From PALSA-1003 sp963741315 (lineage in GTDB: Bacteria; Pseudomonadota; Gammaproteobacteria; Burkholderiales; Casimicrobiaceae), in contig CAVUHK010000004.1 in assembly GCA_963741315.1 (NCBI GenBank), forward strand, positions 186,001 to 250,000: a stretch of DNA of 64,000 nt, in the 5' to 3' direction. Positions 16,628-25,607 of this stretch are shown here, one piece after another. Each line of letters opens with the position of its first letter. The first letter of the stretch is position 1. A program made the position numbers and the translations under genes. The notes under the pieces are model-generated. The model saw nothing but the letters and a program-made list of their open reading frames with translations, made no database searches and had not been told where the DNA came from.

Positions 16628-17530
16628 CTACTCCTCGGTGCCGCCGTCGCGCCCCGCAATCCACGTATTGCGCGCGGTGCGCGCCGCCGCAAACATCGTG
16701 GCCAGCGCCTCGCCGTCAGCGTCTGCGAGCATGCGATCGATGCGCGCGAGCTGCGCGCGATACGCATCGAGTTCCGCGCGCAGCGCGTCGCGGTTGGCGA
16801 CACAGATGTCGCGCCACATCTCCGGATGGCTGCTGGCCAGGCGCGTGAAGTCGCGAAAACCACCCGCGGCATGGCGAAAGTAGTCGCGGGCGTCGGGACG
16901 CCCGGCGAGCTCGGCGACCAGCGCGAACGCCAGCGCATGCGGCAGGTGGCTCACCGCCGCGAACAGCGCATCGTGTCGCGCGGGATCGAGAATGCTGATG
17001 ATGCCGCCACACGCCTTCCAGCACGCGTCGACGCGAGCGATCGCCGAGGGCAGCGTCTCCGCCACCGGCGTGAGCACGACGTTGCGATCGCGGAACAGAG
17101 TGTCGAATGCCGCCATCGCGCCGGAATGCTCGGTGCCCGCGATGGGATGCCCGGGCACGAAGCGCGCGAAAGCGCTGCCAAGATGCGCGCGCGCCGCGGC
17201 GATGACGTCTTGCTTGGTGCTGCCGGCGTCGGTGACGACGGTGCGATGCCCGATGCGTGACGCGATTGCGGAGAACAAGTGAGGCAGCTGCCCGACCGGC
17301 GCCGCAAGAAGTACCAGGTCGGCGTCCTGCAGCTCCGCGTGCCACGGCTCGTCGATCGTGTAGGTGCGATCGGCGATTCCCTGCGCCCGGGCGACGTCGA
17401 GATTGGCGCGGCCGCGCCCGATGCCGACCACGTCACCCACAGCCGCGGAGCGCTTGAGCGCAAGCGCGAACGAACCGCCGATCAGCCCTACGCCGAAGAT
17501 GACCAGCTTGCCGATCAGCGGCGCCGCCAC
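16628..17530 (-). CDS. tyrA: Prephenate dehydrogenase
   Basis: This 300-residue protein begins near VIFGVGLIGGSFALALKR, an NAD(P)-binding GxGxxGG. It has TDAGSTKQDV, the HPIAGTEHSGA loop and the histidine-containing SHLPHALAFAL. It makes hydroxyphenylpyruvate from prephenate. I infer a GTG start at 17530, five bases after the hisC stop, because homology begins there; any longer frame lies antisense in phase within hisC. Binding-site residues look intact. Confidence 0.93.
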   Translation of the reverse strand: MAAPLIGKLVIFGVGLIGGSFALALKRSAAVGDVVGIGRGRANLDVARAQGIADRTYTIDEPWHAELQDADLVLLAAPVGQLPHLFSAIASRIGHRTVVTDAGSTKQDVIAAARAHLGSAFARFVPGHPIAGTEHSGAMAAFDTLFRDRNVVLTPVAETLPSAIARVDACWKACGGIISILDPARHDALFAAVSHLPHALAFALVAELAGRPDARDYFRHAAGGFRDFTRLASSHPEMWRDICVANRDALRAELDAYRAQLARIDRMLADADGEALATMFAAARTARNTWIAGRDGGTEE

Positions 17531-17534
17531 GAGC

Positions 17535-18644
17535 TCAGCGCCCGAGCGCGGACCGCAGTGCGGTGAGGAAGCGGTCGTTCTCTGCAGGCAAGCCGACCGA
17601 AACGCGCAGGTGTTCCGGCAGTCCGTAGTTCGCCACCGGCCGCACGATGACCCCTTGGCGCAGCAACGCCTCGTAGATTCGCGCGGCATCGACCACGTGC
17701 ACCAGCAGGAAGTTGCCGTGCGACGGAACATGCGCGATGCCCATCGCGTCGAGTCCGTGCATGATCTGGGCGAGTCCGGCGCGATTGAGTCGCGCGCTCT
17801 CCTCGACGTATCCGGCGTCCGCCAACGCGGCAATGGCCGCTGCCTGCGCGACCGAATTGACGTTGAAGGGCTGCCTGACGCGGTTGAGCATGTCGGCAAC
17901 CGCGGCGTTCGCCAGCCCGTACCCCACGCGCAGGCCGGCCAGTCCGTAGGCCTTGGAAAAGGTGCGCGAGATGAGCAGATTCGGATATTCGGTAAGCCAC
18001 GAGGCGCTGTTCGCGCGCTGTTGCGGCAACAGGTATTCGTTGTACGCTTCGTCGAGAATCACCAGCACTTCCGCAGGAACCGAAGCGATGAAATCGCGCA
18101 CCGCGGTCGGCGTCAGCCAGGTCCCCGTCGGATTGTTCGGGTTGGCGACGAACACCATGCGCGTGCGCGGCGTGATTGCCGCGCGCATCGCCGGCAGATT
18201 GTGGCCGAGCTCGCGCGCCGGCACCGCGATCCCCTTGCCGCCACGTGCCTGCGTGGCCAGCGGATACACCGCGAAGGCGTGCTCCGAATAGACCGCCTCG
18301 TCGCCGGGGCGCAGAAATGCCTGCGTCGCGAGCTCGAGGATATCGTTCGAGCCGTTGCCCAGAACGACCTGGTCGAGTGCCACGCCGTAGCGCGCGGCCA
18401 GCACCGTCTTGAGCGCGAAGCCGTTGCCGTCGGGATAACGCGTCACGCCCGCGGCGGCAGCGGCGATCGCCTCCCTAACGCGCTCGCTAGGTCCTCTTGG
18501 ATTTTCGTTCGATGCGAGCTTGACGATGTCGCTCTCGACCAGGCCGTATTCGCGCGCGAGTTCGTCGATCGGTTTGCCGGGAACGTACGGCGACAGGCGC
18601 TGGACGTAGTCCGGCGATTGCGCGGCGAGGCGGGTGTCGGTCAT
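17535..18644 (-). CDS. hisC: Histidinol-phosphate aminotransferase
   Basis: This 369-residue class II PLP enzyme has SPYVPGKPIDELARE at the N-terminus, VLGNGSNDILEL, NPNNPTGTWL, DEAYNEYL and the PLP-lysine region RTFSKAYGLAGLRVGYG. It transaminates histidinol phosphate; within this aromatic cluster (hisC2 position) it may also act on aromatic keto acids, as in related organisms. It lies between pheA and tyrA with 25- and 4-nt gaps. Confidence 0.95.
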   Translation of the reverse strand: MTDTRLAAQSPDYVQRLSPYVPGKPIDELAREYGLVESDIVKLASNENPRGPSERVREAIAAAAAGVTRYPDGNGFALKTVLAARYGVALDQVVLGNGSNDILELATQAFLRPGDEAVYSEHAFAVYPLATQARGGKGIAVPARELGHNLPAMRAAITPRTRMVFVANPNNPTGTWLTPTAVRDFIASVPAEVLVILDEAYNEYLLPQQRANSASWLTEYPNLLISRTFSKAYGLAGLRVGYGLANAAVADMLNRVRQPFNVNSVAQAAAIAALADAGYVEESARLNRAGLAQIMHGLDAMGIAHVPSHGNFLLVHVVDAARIYEALLRQGVIVRPVANYGLPEHLRVSVGLPAENDRFLTALRSALGR

Positions 18645-18669
18645 CGCGGCATGCTCGCGTTTGCGGGTG

Positions 18670-19749
18670 CTATTTCAGCACAGGCGCCGCCGGGTACGAC
18701 CCGAGCAGCTTCAGAAACGGTGCGCGTTCGCGCAGTTCGGCCAGCGCAGTCGCGACCGGCGCATCGTCGCAATGACCTTCGACGTCGACGAAGAACAGAT
18801 ATTCCCAGAGTCCGGTGCGCGCCGGACGCGATTCCAGGCGCGTCATGCTCACGCGATGTTTCGCGAATGGTTCGAGCAGCGCGTGCACCGCTCCAGGCTG
18901 ATTGTGCGCGGACATCACCAGCGAAGTTTCGTCGCGCCCTGAACGCGGGATCGTCTGGCGACCCAGCACCCAGAAGCGGGTTGTGTTGTTGGGTTCGTCC
19001 TCGACGTGCGCAGCCAGCGTTGCCAGGCCGTAGATCGCCGCGGCGGTTTCGCCGGCGATGGCCGCCGTGCCGGGTTCCGCCGCCGCGAGGCGCGCCGCTT
19101 CGGCGTTGCTCGCGACCGGAACACGCGGCACGGCGGGCAGATGGCGCGCGAGCCACTGCGTGCACTGCGCCAGCGACTGCGCATGCGAATACAGCCGCGT
19201 GATCGCTGCCAGCGTCGGCGCGGTGGAGAGCAGATGCTGTGCGATGCGCAGCTTGATCTCGCCGACGATGGTGAGCTCGGTCTGGCACATGAGGTCGAGT
19301 GTGCGTCCCACCGCCCCCTCGGTGGAATTCTCGACCGGCACCACCGCGTAGTCGGCCCGGCCGGACTCGGCCGCGCGAAAGACTTCATCGATCGACGCGC
19401 ACGGCTCGGCGTCGACGAGGTCGCCAAAGTGCCGCGCCACCGCCGCGTGGCTGAAGGTGCCCGCGGGACCTAGGTAAGCAATGCGCAGTTTGCGCTCGAG
19501 CGCGAGGCAGGCCGCCATTACCTGCCGGAACACGCCCGTCACGGCCTCGTTGGGAAGCGGGCCTGGATTTTCTTCCTGCAACCGGCGCAGCACCTGGGCT
19601 TCGCGTTCCGGCCGATACGCCGCCCCGTCGCCCTTGATCATGCCGATCGCCTGCGCCTCGCGTGCACGCTCGTTGAGCAGCCTCAACAACTCCCGATCGA
19701 GCGCGTCGATGGCGTCGCGGTGACGCTTGAGGTCGTGTTCGGCATTCAC
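18670..19749 (-). CDS. pheA: Bifunctional chorismate mutase / prephenate dehydratase (P-protein)
   Basis: Residues 1-85 are an AroQ-type chorismate mutase (RDAIDALDRELLRLLNERA). Residues ~90-270 are prephenate dehydratase (AYLGPAGTFSHAA; NSTEGAVGRTLDL with the catalytic threonine region; RFWVLGRQ). The rest is an ACT regulatory domain (SLVMSAHNQPGAVHALLEPF, ESRPARTGLWEYLFFVD) that should bind phenylalanine for feedback control. The 359-aa length is normal. In many relatives serC lies between gyrA and pheA; here it does not. Confidence 0.96.
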   Translation of the reverse strand: MNAEHDLKRHRDAIDALDRELLRLLNERAREAQAIGMIKGDGAAYRPEREAQVLRRLQEENPGPLPNEAVTGVFRQVMAACLALERKLRIAYLGPAGTFSHAAVARHFGDLVDAEPCASIDEVFRAAESGRADYAVVPVENSTEGAVGRTLDLMCQTELTIVGEIKLRIAQHLLSTAPTLAAITRLYSHAQSLAQCTQWLARHLPAVPRVPVASNAEAARLAAAEPGTAAIAGETAAAIYGLATLAAHVEDEPNNTTRFWVLGRQTIPRSGRDETSLVMSAHNQPGAVHALLEPFAKHRVSMTRLESRPARTGLWEYLFFVDVEGHCDDAPVATALAELRERAPFLKLLGSYPAAPVLK

Positions 19750-19820
19750 GTTGAGTGGACGCTGCGGTTATGCGACGGCGCGATGATACGTGCTGCCATC
19801 AGGCAGCGGCTAACCGCGCA

Positions 19821-22388
19821 TCATTCCTCGCCATCGGCCTCGACCTCGGTCTCGGCCACGCGCTCGAGTCCGGCAAGCTTCTCGCCTTCGTCGAGATTGA
19901 TCAGGGTCACGCCCTGCGTCGAGCGACTCATCTCGCGGATCGACGCGACCTTGGTACGGATCAGCACGCCGCCGGTCGAGATCAGCATCACCTCGTCATC
20001 CGGGTGGACCAGCGCCGCGGCAACGACCTTGCCATTGCGGGCGGTCTGCTGGATCGCGATCATGCCCTTGGTGCCGCGGCCATGGCGGGTGTGCTCGACG
20101 ATCGGCGTGCGCTTGCCGAAACCGTTCTCGGTCGCGGTCAGCACCGATTGCTGTTCGTCTTCGGCGACCAGCATCGAAATGACGCGCTGGCCACGGTCGA
20201 GCTGCATGCCCCTGACGCCGTGCGCATTGCGCCCCATCGGGCGCACATCGGTTTCCTCGAAACGCACCGCCTTGCCGCCCGAGGAGAACAGCATCACGTC
20301 GTGCTTGCCGTCGGTGAGCGCCACGCCGACCAGGAAATCGCCGTCGTCGAGACCCACCGCAATGATGCCCGACGGCCGCGGCCGCGAGAATTCGGACAGC
20401 GGCGTCTTCTTGACCGTGCCTTGCGCGGTCGCCATGAACACAAAGCGGTCCTCGGCGAATTCCTTCACTGGAAGGATGGCGGTGATCTTCTCGTGATCGA
20501 GCAGCGGAACAAGGTTGACGATCGGCTTGCCGCGCGATTGGCGTTGGCCCTGCGGCACGTTGTAGACCTTGAGCCAGTAGACGCGACCGCGATTTGAGAA
20601 GCACAGGATGTAGTCGTGGGTGTTGGCGATGAACAGGTGATCGATGAAATCGTCTTCCTTCGTCCCGGTCGCCTGCTTTCCGCGCCCGCCGCGGCGCTGC
20701 GCGCGATATTCCGCGAGCGGTTGCGCCTTCATGTAGCCGCCGTGCGATAGCGTCACCACCATGTCTTCCGGCGCGATCAGGTCCTCGAGCGACAGATCGA
20801 CGCCCTGCGCGACGATTTCCGAACGCCGCTTGTCACCGAACTGGTCGCGGATCGAGGTCAACTCGGTGACAATGATCTGCGTGACGCGCGCCGGCTTGGC
20901 GAGGATATCGAGGAGATCGACGATCTGCGCCATCACATCGCGATACTCGGTGGTGATCTTCTCCTGCTCGAGTCCGGTCAGGCGCTGCAGGCGCAGTTCG
21001 AGGATTGCCTGCGCCTGGACGTCGGAGAGCTTGTAGCCGGGCGGCTTGGCGTCGGGTTGCCAGCCGAATTGCGCGGCAAGTCCATCCGGCCGCGCGGCAT
21101 CGGCGGCAGCGCGGCGCAGCATCTCCTCGACCACGCTCGAGCGCCACACCTTGGCCATCAGCGCAGCCTTGGCTTCCGGCGGAGTCGCCGCGGCCTTGAT
21201 CAGCGCGATGATTTCGTCGACGTTGGACAGCGCCACCGCGAGGCCTTCCAGCGTGTGGCCGCGTTCGCGCGCCTTCTTGAGCTCGAACTGCGTGCGGCGC
21301 ACGACGATCTCGCGCCGGTGCTGGAGGAAGTATTCTAGGAACTGCTTGAGGTTGAGCAGGCGCGGCTGGTTGTCGACCAGCGCGACCATGTTCATTCCGA
21401 AGCTGTCCTGAAGCTGCGTCAGCTTGTAGAGATTGTTGAGAATGATGTCGGCGACTTCGCCGCGCTTGAGCTCGATCACCACGCGCATGCCCGACTTGTC
21501 GGATTCGTCGCGCAGGTCGGAAATGCCTTCGAGCTTCTTTTCGCGGACCAGCTCGCCGATGCGGATGAGCAGGTTTGCCTTGTTCACCTGGAACGGGATC
21601 TCGTCGACGATGATCGCCTGGCGCTCACCCTTGCCGATGTCTTCGATGTGGGTGCGGGCTCGAATGACGACCCTGCCCCGGCCGGTGCGATAGCCTTCGC
21701 GCACGCCCTCGAGGCCGTAGATGATGCCGGCGGTCGGGAAATCCGGCGCCGGGATGATCTCCATCAGCTCATCGATGCCGATGTCCGGCGATTCCAGTAC
21801 CTTGAGGCAGCCAGTGATGGTCTCGGTCAGGTTGTGCGGCGGGATGTTGGTAGCCATGCCGACCGCGATGCCCGACGAACCATTGACCAGCAGGTTGGGC
21901 AGGCGCGACGGCAGCACCGACGGCTCCTGCTCCTTGCCGTCGTAATTCGGCACGAAATCGACTGTCTCCTTGTCGATGTCGGCGAGCAGCTCGTTGGCGA
22001 TCTTCTGCAGCCGGCACTCGGTGTAGCGCATCGCCGCCGGATTGTCGCCGTCGACCGAGCCGAAATTGCCCTGCCCGTCGATGAGCGGGTAGCGCAGCGA
22101 GAATTCCTGCGCCATGCGCACCAGCGCGTCGTAGATCGACATGTCGCCGTGCGGGTGGTACTTGCCCATCACGTCGCCGACGACCCGGGCGCATTTCACA
22201 AATGGCCGATTCCAGACAATGTTGGCTTCGTGCATCGCAAAAAGGACCCTGCGATGCACCGGTTTGAGGCCATCCCGGGCATCGGGAAGGGCACGCCCCA
22301 CGATGACGCTCATCGCGTAATCGAGGTAGGAATGCCGCATTTCGGCTTCCAGGCTTACTGGGACGGTTTCTTTGGCGAACTGCTCCAT
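19821..22388 (-). CDS. gyrA: DNA gyrase subunit A
   Basis: This 855-residue protein has the N-terminal topoisomerase domain with GRALPDARDGLKPVHRR and active-site Tyr122 in AAMRYTE. C-terminal beta-pinwheel blades contain the GyrA box QRRGGRGK. The quinolone region reads HPHGDMSIYDALVRMAQ: position 83 (E. coli numbering, which aligns without gaps) is Met instead of Ser/Thr, while Asp87 is kept. It introduces negative supercoils with GyrB, which is not in the window. Confidence 0.98.
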   Translation of the reverse strand: MEQFAKETVPVSLEAEMRHSYLDYAMSVIVGRALPDARDGLKPVHRRVLFAMHEANIVWNRPFVKCARVVGDVMGKYHPHGDMSIYDALVRMAQEFSLRYPLIDGQGNFGSVDGDNPAAMRYTECRLQKIANELLADIDKETVDFVPNYDGKEQEPSVLPSRLPNLLVNGSSGIAVGMATNIPPHNLTETITGCLKVLESPDIGIDELMEIIPAPDFPTAGIIYGLEGVREGYRTGRGRVVIRARTHIEDIGKGERQAIIVDEIPFQVNKANLLIRIGELVREKKLEGISDLRDESDKSGMRVVIELKRGEVADIILNNLYKLTQLQDSFGMNMVALVDNQPRLLNLKQFLEYFLQHRREIVVRRTQFELKKARERGHTLEGLAVALSNVDEIIALIKAAATPPEAKAALMAKVWRSSVVEEMLRRAAADAARPDGLAAQFGWQPDAKPPGYKLSDVQAQAILELRLQRLTGLEQEKITTEYRDVMAQIVDLLDILAKPARVTQIIVTELTSIRDQFGDKRRSEIVAQGVDLSLEDLIAPEDMVVTLSHGGYMKAQPLAEYRAQRRGGRGKQATGTKEDDFIDHLFIANTHDYILCFSNRGRVYWLKVYNVPQGQRQSRGKPIVNLVPLLDHEKITAILPVKEFAEDRFVFMATAQGTVKKTPLSEFSRPRPSGIIAVGLDDGDFLVGVALTDGKHDVMLFSSGGKAVRFEETDVRPMGRNAHGVRGMQLDRGQRVISMLVAEDEQQSVLTATENGFGKRTPIVEHTRHGRGTKGMIAIQQTARNGKVVAAALVHPDDEVMLISTGGVLIRTKVASIREMSRSTQGVTLINLDEGEKLAGLERVAETEVEADGEE

Positions 22389-22586
22389 CGTGCAAGGGCT
22401 CTTTAGCGTATGAAAGGATTGAAAGCTACACCTGCCCGGTCATCCGGGCGCGGGGGCGCAGACAGGTTCCGGGACGGGTGTATCGCCTGGCGAGGCCGTC
22501 GGCCGCGGAAAACGATGAATCTTATCATGACCGTTGTATTGCCGCGACACCATCCAACTTCTTGTTGCAGGAATCCAAATTGCGCT
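22389..22586. other. Divergent gyrA/ompA intergenic region
   Basis: About 320 bases separate gyrA and the OmpA-like gene. The ompA-proximal half holds the promoter listed separately. The gyrA-proximal half has no gene; a TAAGAT-like -10 can be seen on the minus strand near 22520-22530, but without a convincing -35. Confidence 0.4.
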
Positions 22587-22615
22587 TTGCAGCGCCAAAA
22601 TCCCTATGCTATAGT
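22587..22615 (+). promoter_or_regulatory. Sigma-70 promoter of the OmpA-like gene
   Basis: TTGCAG (22587-22592), a 17-bp spacer and TATAGT (22610-22615) preceded by TGC form a near-ideal promoter with an extended -10. The start point should lie near 22622, leaving a leader of about 95 nt, consistent with a highly expressed outer-membrane protein. Confidence 0.7.
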
Positions 22616-22715
22616 CGGCTTCAAGTCGCTGTTTCCGGACGACCTACAAAAGTTGCCGTTACGCGTCGAAAAATTAAACGGGTAAACCTCAACAACTCAA
22701 GCCAAAGGGGTGAAA

Positions 22716-23441
22716 GTGAATAAACTTCGTCTGATTGCGACCATCGTGACCGGCACATCCGCGGCCATGCTGGGCTCGGCAGCGTTCGGTCAGGCCAATC
22801 CGCAAAATAGCGGGTATGCGCTGTTCCAGTACGGCACGCCGACCAACAATGTCTGGCGCAGCGGTTCGTACGGCGGCAAGCCCGGCGTCAACGACACGCT
22901 GTGCTGGCGTACCGGGTACTGGACGCCCGCGATGGCAATCATCGAATGCGATCCCGACCTGGTTCCGAAGCCTGCTCCGCCTGCGCCGCCTCCGGCGATG
23001 ACCCCGCCGCCGCCTCCCGCGCCGGCGCCGGCTCCGCCGCCTGCTCCTGGCGTGCAAAAGATCACCTTGGCCAGCAAGGCGCTGTTCGACTTCGACAAGT
23101 ACAACCTGAAGCCCGAAGGCATGGCCGCGATCGATCGCGATGTGATCAGCAAGCTGGCCGGCGTGACCAAGCTGGAACTGGTCCTCGTCACTGGCCACAC
23201 CGATCGTATCGGTTCGCAAGCCTACAACCAGAAGCTCTCGGAGCGCCGTGCCAACGCGGTCCGCGACTACCTGGTGTCGAAGGGCGTCGCGAAGGACAAG
23301 ATCGAGACGCTGGGCATGGGCAAGACGCAGCCGATCCCCGGTCTGGTCTGCGAGCAGAAGAACTTCAAGGAGTTGATTGCTTGCCTGGCTCCGAACCGTC
23401 GCGTCGAAGTGGAAGTCAAGGGCGAAATCGTCAAGCGCTAA
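22716..23441 (+). CDS. OmpA-family outer membrane protein
   Basis: I prefer the GTG at 22716 over the GTG at 22710, because AAAGGGG then lies at proper spacing; the protein is 241 aa. MNKLRLIATIVTGTSAAMLG is a signal peptide ending near AFGQA. A ~60-residue N-terminal part is followed by a Pro/Ala hinge and an OmpA C-terminal peptidoglycan-binding domain (FDFDKYNLKPEG, TGHTDRIGS, LSERRANAVRDYLV, NRRVEVEV). It tethers outer membrane to cell wall. A full eight-strand barrel is not evident, so it may be lipid- or periplasm-facing. Confidence 0.9.
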   Translation: MNKLRLIATIVTGTSAAMLGSAAFGQANPQNSGYALFQYGTPTNNVWRSGSYGGKPGVNDTLCWRTGYWTPAMAIIECDPDLVPKPAPPAPPPAMTPPPPPAPAPAPPPAPGVQKITLASKALFDFDKYNLKPEGMAAIDRDVISKLAGVTKLELVLVTGHTDRIGSQAYNQKLSERRANAVRDYLVSKGVAKDKIETLGMGKTQPIPGLVCEQKNFKELIACLAPNRRVEVEVKGEIVKR

Positions 23442-23459
23442 GACGCCTCGCAGTAGTCG

Positions 23460-23489
23460 AAAAAGCCCCGCCGAGTGCGGGGCTTTTTC
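23460..23489 (+). terminator. Strong rho-independent terminator after ompA-like gene
   Basis: AAAAAGCCCCGC and GCGGGGCTTTTT form a 12-bp stem with a five-base loop and end in a T-run, 18 nt after the stop. The A-tract on the other arm makes it usable in both directions. Confidence 0.93.
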
Positions 23490-23586
23490 TTGGGTCCAAC
23501 GATGCGAGTCCGGTGTCGAGCGCGAAAGCGCATCGGAGTGCTCGCGAGTTGGGTTACGCTCGAAGCTCGCCGCCACACCCGTAACC

Positions 23587-24897
23587 ATGCCGACAAACGT
23601 CGACCTGCGCATCGATGCGCGCTGGACCATTCCGATTGCGCCCGCCGGGGTCCTGACCGAGCACGCGCTGCTCGTGGCTGAGGGTCGCATCGTCGCACTG
23701 GTGCCGGCGCCGGTCGCCGACCGCGACTACCGCGCCGCCCATCAAGTGACCTTGTCAACGCACGTACTGTTGCCGGGGCTGGTCAATGCCCATATTCATG
23801 GTGCGATGACACTGATGCGCGGCATCGCCGACGACATCCCACTCAAGCCCTGGCTGGAGGAGCACGTCTGGCCGAACGAGCGCCGCGTGGTCGCGCCGGA
23901 GTATGTCTACGACGGTACTCTGCTCGCTGCCGCGGAAATGCTGCACGGAGGAATCACCTGCTGCAACGACATGTACTTCTATCCCGATGCCGCGGCGCGC
24001 GCGTACCGCGACAGCGGCATGCGCGCGCTGCTTGGCCTGCCGGTGCTCGATTTCCCCACACCGTACGCCACCGGCGCCGACGACTGCCTGCAGACGGGGC
24101 TCGCCGCGCGCGACACCTGGAAGCATGAACCGCGACTGGCCTTTGCGCTCGCTCCGCATGCGCCGTACACGGTGGGTGAGGCGAGCTGGGGCAAGATCGT
24201 GATGTACGCACGCCAGCTCGACCTGCCGATCCAGACGCACCTGCTCGAAGCGCCCGACGAACGCGCGCAGAGCGTGGCTCAGTTCGGCATCGGCCCGCTC
24301 GAGCGACTGCACGCCCTGGGCGCAACCGGTCCCGGCTTCATCGCCATTCACGGCGTGCACCTGTTGCCAGGCGACATCGAGTTGCTGGCGACTCAAGGCT
24401 GCCACGTCGTGCATTGCCCGACCTCGAACCTCAAGCTCGCCAACGGCATCGCGCCGGTGGCTGCGCTGCGCGCGCGCGGTGTCAACGTCGCGCTGGGCAC
24501 CGATGGCGCAGCGAGCAACAATCGCCTCGATCTGTTCGGCGAGGCGCGACTGGCCGCGCTGATTGCCAAGGCCGCAACCGGCGACGCGGCGGCGCTCCCC
24601 GCGGCCACGGTGCTGCGCATGGCCACGCTCGATGGCGCGACCGCGCTGGGTCGCGAGCAGGAAATCGGTTCGCTCGAAGTCGGCAAGCAGGCCGACGTCA
24701 TCGCGGTGAATCTGGGCGGCGTCGAGCACGCGCCCTGCTATGATCCCGCTTCGCATCTGGTGCACGTCACTGGGCGCGACCAGGTGACCGATGTCTGGGT
24801 CGCCGGGGATCATCTGGTGGCCGCGGGCGCGCTGACGCGTCTGGATGCGCCAGACCTCGCGGCACGCGCCCGCTACTGGCAGGATCGATTGCAATGA
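23587..24897 (+). CDS. TRZ/ATZ-family amidohydrolase, probable methylthioadenosine/adenosine-nucleoside deaminase
   Basis: This 436-residue amidohydrolase has the metal HxH motif LVNAHIHGAMTLMRG, then APHAPYTV, IQTHLLE, AIHGVHL and LGTDGAASNN. Similar enzymes upstream of ubiG and gph in Pseudomonas deaminate 5'-methylthioadenosine to methylthioinosine. The ATG at 23587 has little ribosome-site support, but homology starts there. The stop overlaps the ubiG ATG (ATGA). A methylthioinosine phosphorylase lies 9 kb downstream, which supports this substrate. Confidence 0.85.
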   Translation: MPTNVDLRIDARWTIPIAPAGVLTEHALLVAEGRIVALVPAPVADRDYRAAHQVTLSTHVLLPGLVNAHIHGAMTLMRGIADDIPLKPWLEEHVWPNERRVVAPEYVYDGTLLAAAEMLHGGITCCNDMYFYPDAAARAYRDSGMRALLGLPVLDFPTPYATGADDCLQTGLAARDTWKHEPRLAFALAPHAPYTVGEASWGKIVMYARQLDLPIQTHLLEAPDERAQSVAQFGIGPLERLHALGATGPGFIAIHGVHLLPGDIELLATQGCHVVHCPTSNLKLANGIAPVAALRARGVNVALGTDGAASNNRLDLFGEARLAALIAKAATGDAAALPAATVLRMATLDGATALGREQEIGSLEVGKQADVIAVNLGGVEHAPCYDPASHLVHVTGRDQVTDVWVAGDHLVAAGALTRLDAPDLAARARYWQDRLQ

Positions 24898-25607
24898 CCG
24901 CGTCCAATCCCAACGTCGATCCCGCCGAACTGGCCAAGTTCGGCGCGCTCGCGCACCGCTGGTGGGATCCGACCAGCGAGTTCAAGCCGTTGCACGACAT
25001 CAATCCACTGCGGCTGGACTACATCGCCGCGCGCTGCGGTGGCCTGCGCGGCAAGCGCGTGCTCGACGTCGGTTGCGGCGGCGGCATTCTCGCCGAGGCG
25101 ATGGCGCGCGAAGGCGCCGTTGTCACCGGCATCGACCTGTCCGAGAAGCCGATCGGCGTGGCGCGCCTGCACCAGCTCGAATCCGGCGTCGCGGTCGACT
25201 ATCGCTTGATCGCCGCGGAAGCCTTCGCCGCGGAAGCGCCCGCGAGCTTCGACGTGGTGACCTGCATGGAACTGCTCGAGCACGTTCCCGACCCGGCGTC
25301 GACCGTCGCCGCGTGTGCGCGGCTGGTGAAACCTGGCGGCCTGGTGGCCTGCTCGACGATCAACCGCAATGCCAAGGCCTATTTGTTCGCGGTCATCGGT
25401 GCTGAATATGTCCTCAACCTCCTGCCGCGTGGTACGCACGAATACGCGCGCTTTCTCAAGCCCTCCGAAGTCGCGGCATTCGCGCGTAGCGCGGGACTCG
25501 AGATCGATGCCATCACCGGCATGACCTACAACCCCTTTACGCGCGTCTACCGGCTTGCGCCGGACACCGCAGTGAATTACATCGCAACCTTCCGCCGCCA
25601 TGACTGA
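24894..25607 (+). CDS. ubiG: Ubiquinone biosynthesis O-methyltransferase
   Basis: This 237-residue SAM methyltransferase has FGALAHRWWDPTSEFKPLHDINPLR at the N-terminus, the SAM motif VLDVGCGGGILAEAMA, and TCMELLEHVPDP. It carries out both O-methylations of the ubiquinone ring. It is translationally coupled to the upstream deaminase, and its end overlaps gph by 8 bases. Confidence 0.97.
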   Translation: MTASNPNVDPAELAKFGALAHRWWDPTSEFKPLHDINPLRLDYIAARCGGLRGKRVLDVGCGGGILAEAMAREGAVVTGIDLSEKPIGVARLHQLESGVAVDYRLIAAEAFAAEAPASFDVVTCMELLEHVPDPASTVAACARLVKPGGLVACSTINRNAKAYLFAVIGAEYVLNLLPRGTHEYARFLKPSEVAAFARSAGLEIDAITGMTYNPFTRVYRLAPDTAVNYIATFRRHD

